Of a stretch of 64,000 nt of DNA, positions 61,972 to 64,000 are shown piece after piece; the stretch's first letter is position 1, and every line of letters begins with the position of its first letter. Location: NCBI GenBank assembly GCA_030998225.1, contig JAPYXD010000481.1, positions 744,001 through 808,000 on the forward strand, written 5' to 3'. The notes below the pieces were generated by a model. That model worked only from the letters and a program-made list of their open reading frames with translations. It was not told the DNA's origin and ran no database searches. A program made the position numbers and the translations under genes. Source of the DNA: Diplolepis rosae. Its lineage: Eukaryota > Arthropoda > Insecta > Hymenoptera > Diplolepididae.

Positions 61972-63023
61972 GTGTGTACCGTATACACTGCATAGATACT
62001 ACAACTGGAATGAAGGGATTTTTAAATTGCTCAGGATTACACGTATGACAATCGTGAAAAACGAGTACTCTATCGGCAGTCGCCCTCTTATATAGGCTCG
62101 CTTTTCAAGCGGTGTGAATATTGAGTATAGACCTATCCTAATAATGCTCTGCTTCACGAACATGAATTCCTCTCCCTTGAAAACAATTTCACATTGAGGG
62201 AACCATCTTGTATTAGCAACATTTGTATTTTCGCAGACTCTGAGAAAATAATGTTCAACAAAAAGAATTATGTCTTCAAGCTTTTTTCCAGTAACTTGCA
62301 TCCCCGCTTATATAGCAAATTTGGACACTTCAAAAACCCATAACTTCTGTGTGTACTTTATATACCGCATATATACTACAACTGGAATGAAGGGATTATT
62401 AAATTGCTCAGTATTACAAGTATGACAATCGTAAAAAGCGGGAACCCTTACGGCTATCGCCCTCTGAAATCGGCTCGCTTTTCAAGTGAAGTGAATATTG
62501 AGTATAGACCTATCCTAATAATGCTCTGCTTCACGAACATGAATTCCTCTCACTTGAAAACCATTTCACATTGAGGGAACCATCTTGAATTAGCTACATT
62601 TATGTTTGCGCAGACTCTGAGATAATTATGTTAAACAAATAGAATAATATCTTCAAGCTTTTTTCCAGTAACTTGCAATCCCGCTTATATAGCAAATTTG
62701 GACACGTCAAACACCGATATATTCTGTGTGTACTGTATATACTGCATATATACTAAAACTGGAATGAAGGGATTTTTTAATTACTCACGATTACACGTAT
62801 GGCAATCGAGGAAAGCGGGTACTCTGACCGCAGTCGCGCTATGAAATATGCTCGCTTCTCAAGCCGAGTGAATATAAAGTATAGACCTATCCTAATAATG
62901 CTCTGCTTCACGAACATGAATTCCTCTGACTTGAAAACCATTTCACATTGAGGGAACCATCTTGTATTAGCTCCATTTATGTTTGCGCAGACTCTGAGAT
63001 AATTATGTTAAACAAATAGAATA

Positions 63024-64000
63024 ATGTCTTCAAGCTTTTTTCCAGTAACTTGCAATCCCGCTTATATAGCAAATTTGGACACGTCAAACACCGATATATT
63101 CTGTGTGTACTCTATATACTGCATATATACTAAAACTGGAATGAAGGGATTTTTTAATTACTCACGATTACACGTATGGCAATCGAGGAAAGCGGGTACT
63201 CTAACGGCAGTCGCGCTCTAAAATAGGCTCGCTTCTCAAGCGGAGTGAATATTAAGTATAGACCTATCCTAATAATGCTCGGCTTCACGAACATGAATTC
63301 ATCTCACTTGAAAACCATTTCACATTGAGGGAACCATCTTGTATTAGCTCCATTTATGTTTGCGCAGACTCTGAGATAATTATGTTAAACAAATAGAATA
63401 ATGTCTTCAAGCTTTTTTCCAGTAACTTGCAATCCCGCTTATATAGCAAATTTGGACACGTCAAACACCGATATATTCTGTGTGTACTGTATATACTGCA
63501 TATATACTAAAACTGGAATGAAGGGATTTTCAAACTGCTCAGGATTACACGTATGACAATCGTGGAAAGCGGGTACTCCAACGGCAGTCGCCCTCTGAAA
63601 TCGACTCGTTTTTCAAGCCGAATAATATCTAACATAATCCTAATTATATGATGAAGAAGTCGAAGAATTGAATTCCTCTAGCTTGAAAACCATTTCACAT
63701 TGAGGGAACCATCTTGCATTCGCGGCATTGCTGTTCTAATAGACACTAAGAAAAGCATGTTTGGCAACAAGAATTTAGTCTCTAAAACTTTTCATCAGTC
63801 ACTTGCATCCCTGTTTATATAGCTAATTTGGACCCGTCCAACATCGATAGATTCTGTGTGTACTGTATATGCTGCATACATACTACAACTGGAATAAAGG
63901 GATTTTGAAACTGATCAGGATTACACGTATGACAATCGTGAAAAACGGGAACTCTAACGGCTATCGCCCTCTGAAATCGGCTCGCTTTTCAAGGAGTGCA
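63024..64000 (+). repeat. Higher-order repeat unit, copy 3 (cut by window end)
   Basis: Matches 53460-54436 and 45727-46700, including ATGATGAAGAAGTCGAAGAA at about 63650. The array therefore continues beyond the window. Confidence 0.85.

Larger units (their letters stand above)
53460..63023 (+). repeat. Higher-order repeat unit, copy 2 (9564 bp)
   Basis: Same monomer order as 45727-53459 but longer. A tandem duplication of about 1828 bp (55018-56845 repeated at 56846-58670 or so) accounts for almost all of the extra length. A second local duplication of 1505 bp is visible at 59703 and 61208. Confidence 0.8.
16556..64000 (+). repeat. Satellite B: ~377-bp monomer array, over 47 kb
   Basis: A continuous head-to-tail array in one orientation, running off the window end. 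The modal monomer is about 377 bp: equivalent points recur at 22792 and 23170, at 45350 and 45727, and 10 monomers apart at 39319 and 43089. Division gives about 125 copies. Conserved landmarks in order are: CTTGCATCCCCGCTTATATAGC, the dyad GTATATACTGCATATATAC, GGAATGAAGGGATTTT, a CENP-B-box-like 17-mer, CCTATCCTAATAATGCTCTG, an EcoRI site (ATGAATTCCTCTC), and CATTGAGGGAACC. Several monomer classes differ mainly in the segment after CATTGAGGGAACC. Open frames of 60-126 codons inside it are periodic, overlap each other and are not genes. No mobile element interrupts the array in this window. Confidence 0.95.

Noticed and set aside
16708..63221. Dozens of open frames of 60-126 codons in satellite B, many sharing near-identical peptides, on both strands.
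   Set aside because: They recur with the monomer period, overlap each other on opposite strands, and change or vanish with single-base monomer variants. Shared peptides only reflect shared DNA. No domain, signal or start context supports translation.
16556..64000. CRISPR array, because of the regular repeats.
   Set aside because: The repeat unit is about 377 bp with no short-repeat and unique-spacer structure, and the window is eukaryotic.
16556..64000. Telomeric or subtelomeric repeat (TTAGG type).
   Set aside because: No run of TTAGG or a related short repeat is visible anywhere in the window.

Overview
The window is eukaryotic and very probably from an insect. It carries an env-bearing Gypsy-type LTR element (an errantivirus), a group known from insects, and the LTR has an arthropod-type initiator. 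The DNA is AT-rich, has no bacterial-style gene packing and contains no host gene that I can support. The insect order cannot be fixed from the sequence. The whole window is repeats, and I read it as the edge of a pericentromeric or other heterochromatic block.

Layout. (1) 1-398: AT-rich non-coding DNA. (2) 399-3862: a complete but dead cut-and-paste DNA transposon with terminal inverted repeats of about 358 bp, an exact 8-bp target-site duplication (ATAGAGAG) and a minus-strand transposase pseudogene. The transposase has a D...D...CxxH...E arrangement like hAT-type enzymes. (3) 3863-4790: AT-rich spacer. (4) 4791-12742: a structurally complete errantivirus: 203-bp LTRs, a primer-binding site fitting tRNA-Arg, then gag, protease, reverse transcriptase, RNase H, integrase, env and a polypurine tract. 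Frame breaks, one premature stop and lost catalytic or zinc-binding residues make it inactive by itself. (5) 12743-13869: AT-rich spacer. (6) 13870-16555: satellite A, about five tandem copies of a 590-bp unit, the middle ones nearly identical and the outer ones diverged. (7) 16556-64000: satellite B, a single-orientation array of a roughly 377-bp monomer (about 125 copies, estimated by division) that runs off the right end of the window.

Satellite B is the most interesting part. Most monomers carry a 17-bp motif matching 8 of the 9 essential positions of the mammalian CENP-B box, and a 19-bp dyad about 80 bp upstream of it. The array shows nested amplification: deletion monomers of 320 and 249 bp shared at equivalent places, a recurrent four-monomer cassette, and a higher-order unit of about 7.73 kb whose next copy has grown to 9.56 kb by an internal 1.83-kb tandem duplication. 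These features fit a centromeric or pericentromeric satellite, but that function is inferred.

The window holds no working set of genes. Its proteins belong only to two decayed mobile elements. The many short open frames inside the satellites are copies of the same non-coding monomer.
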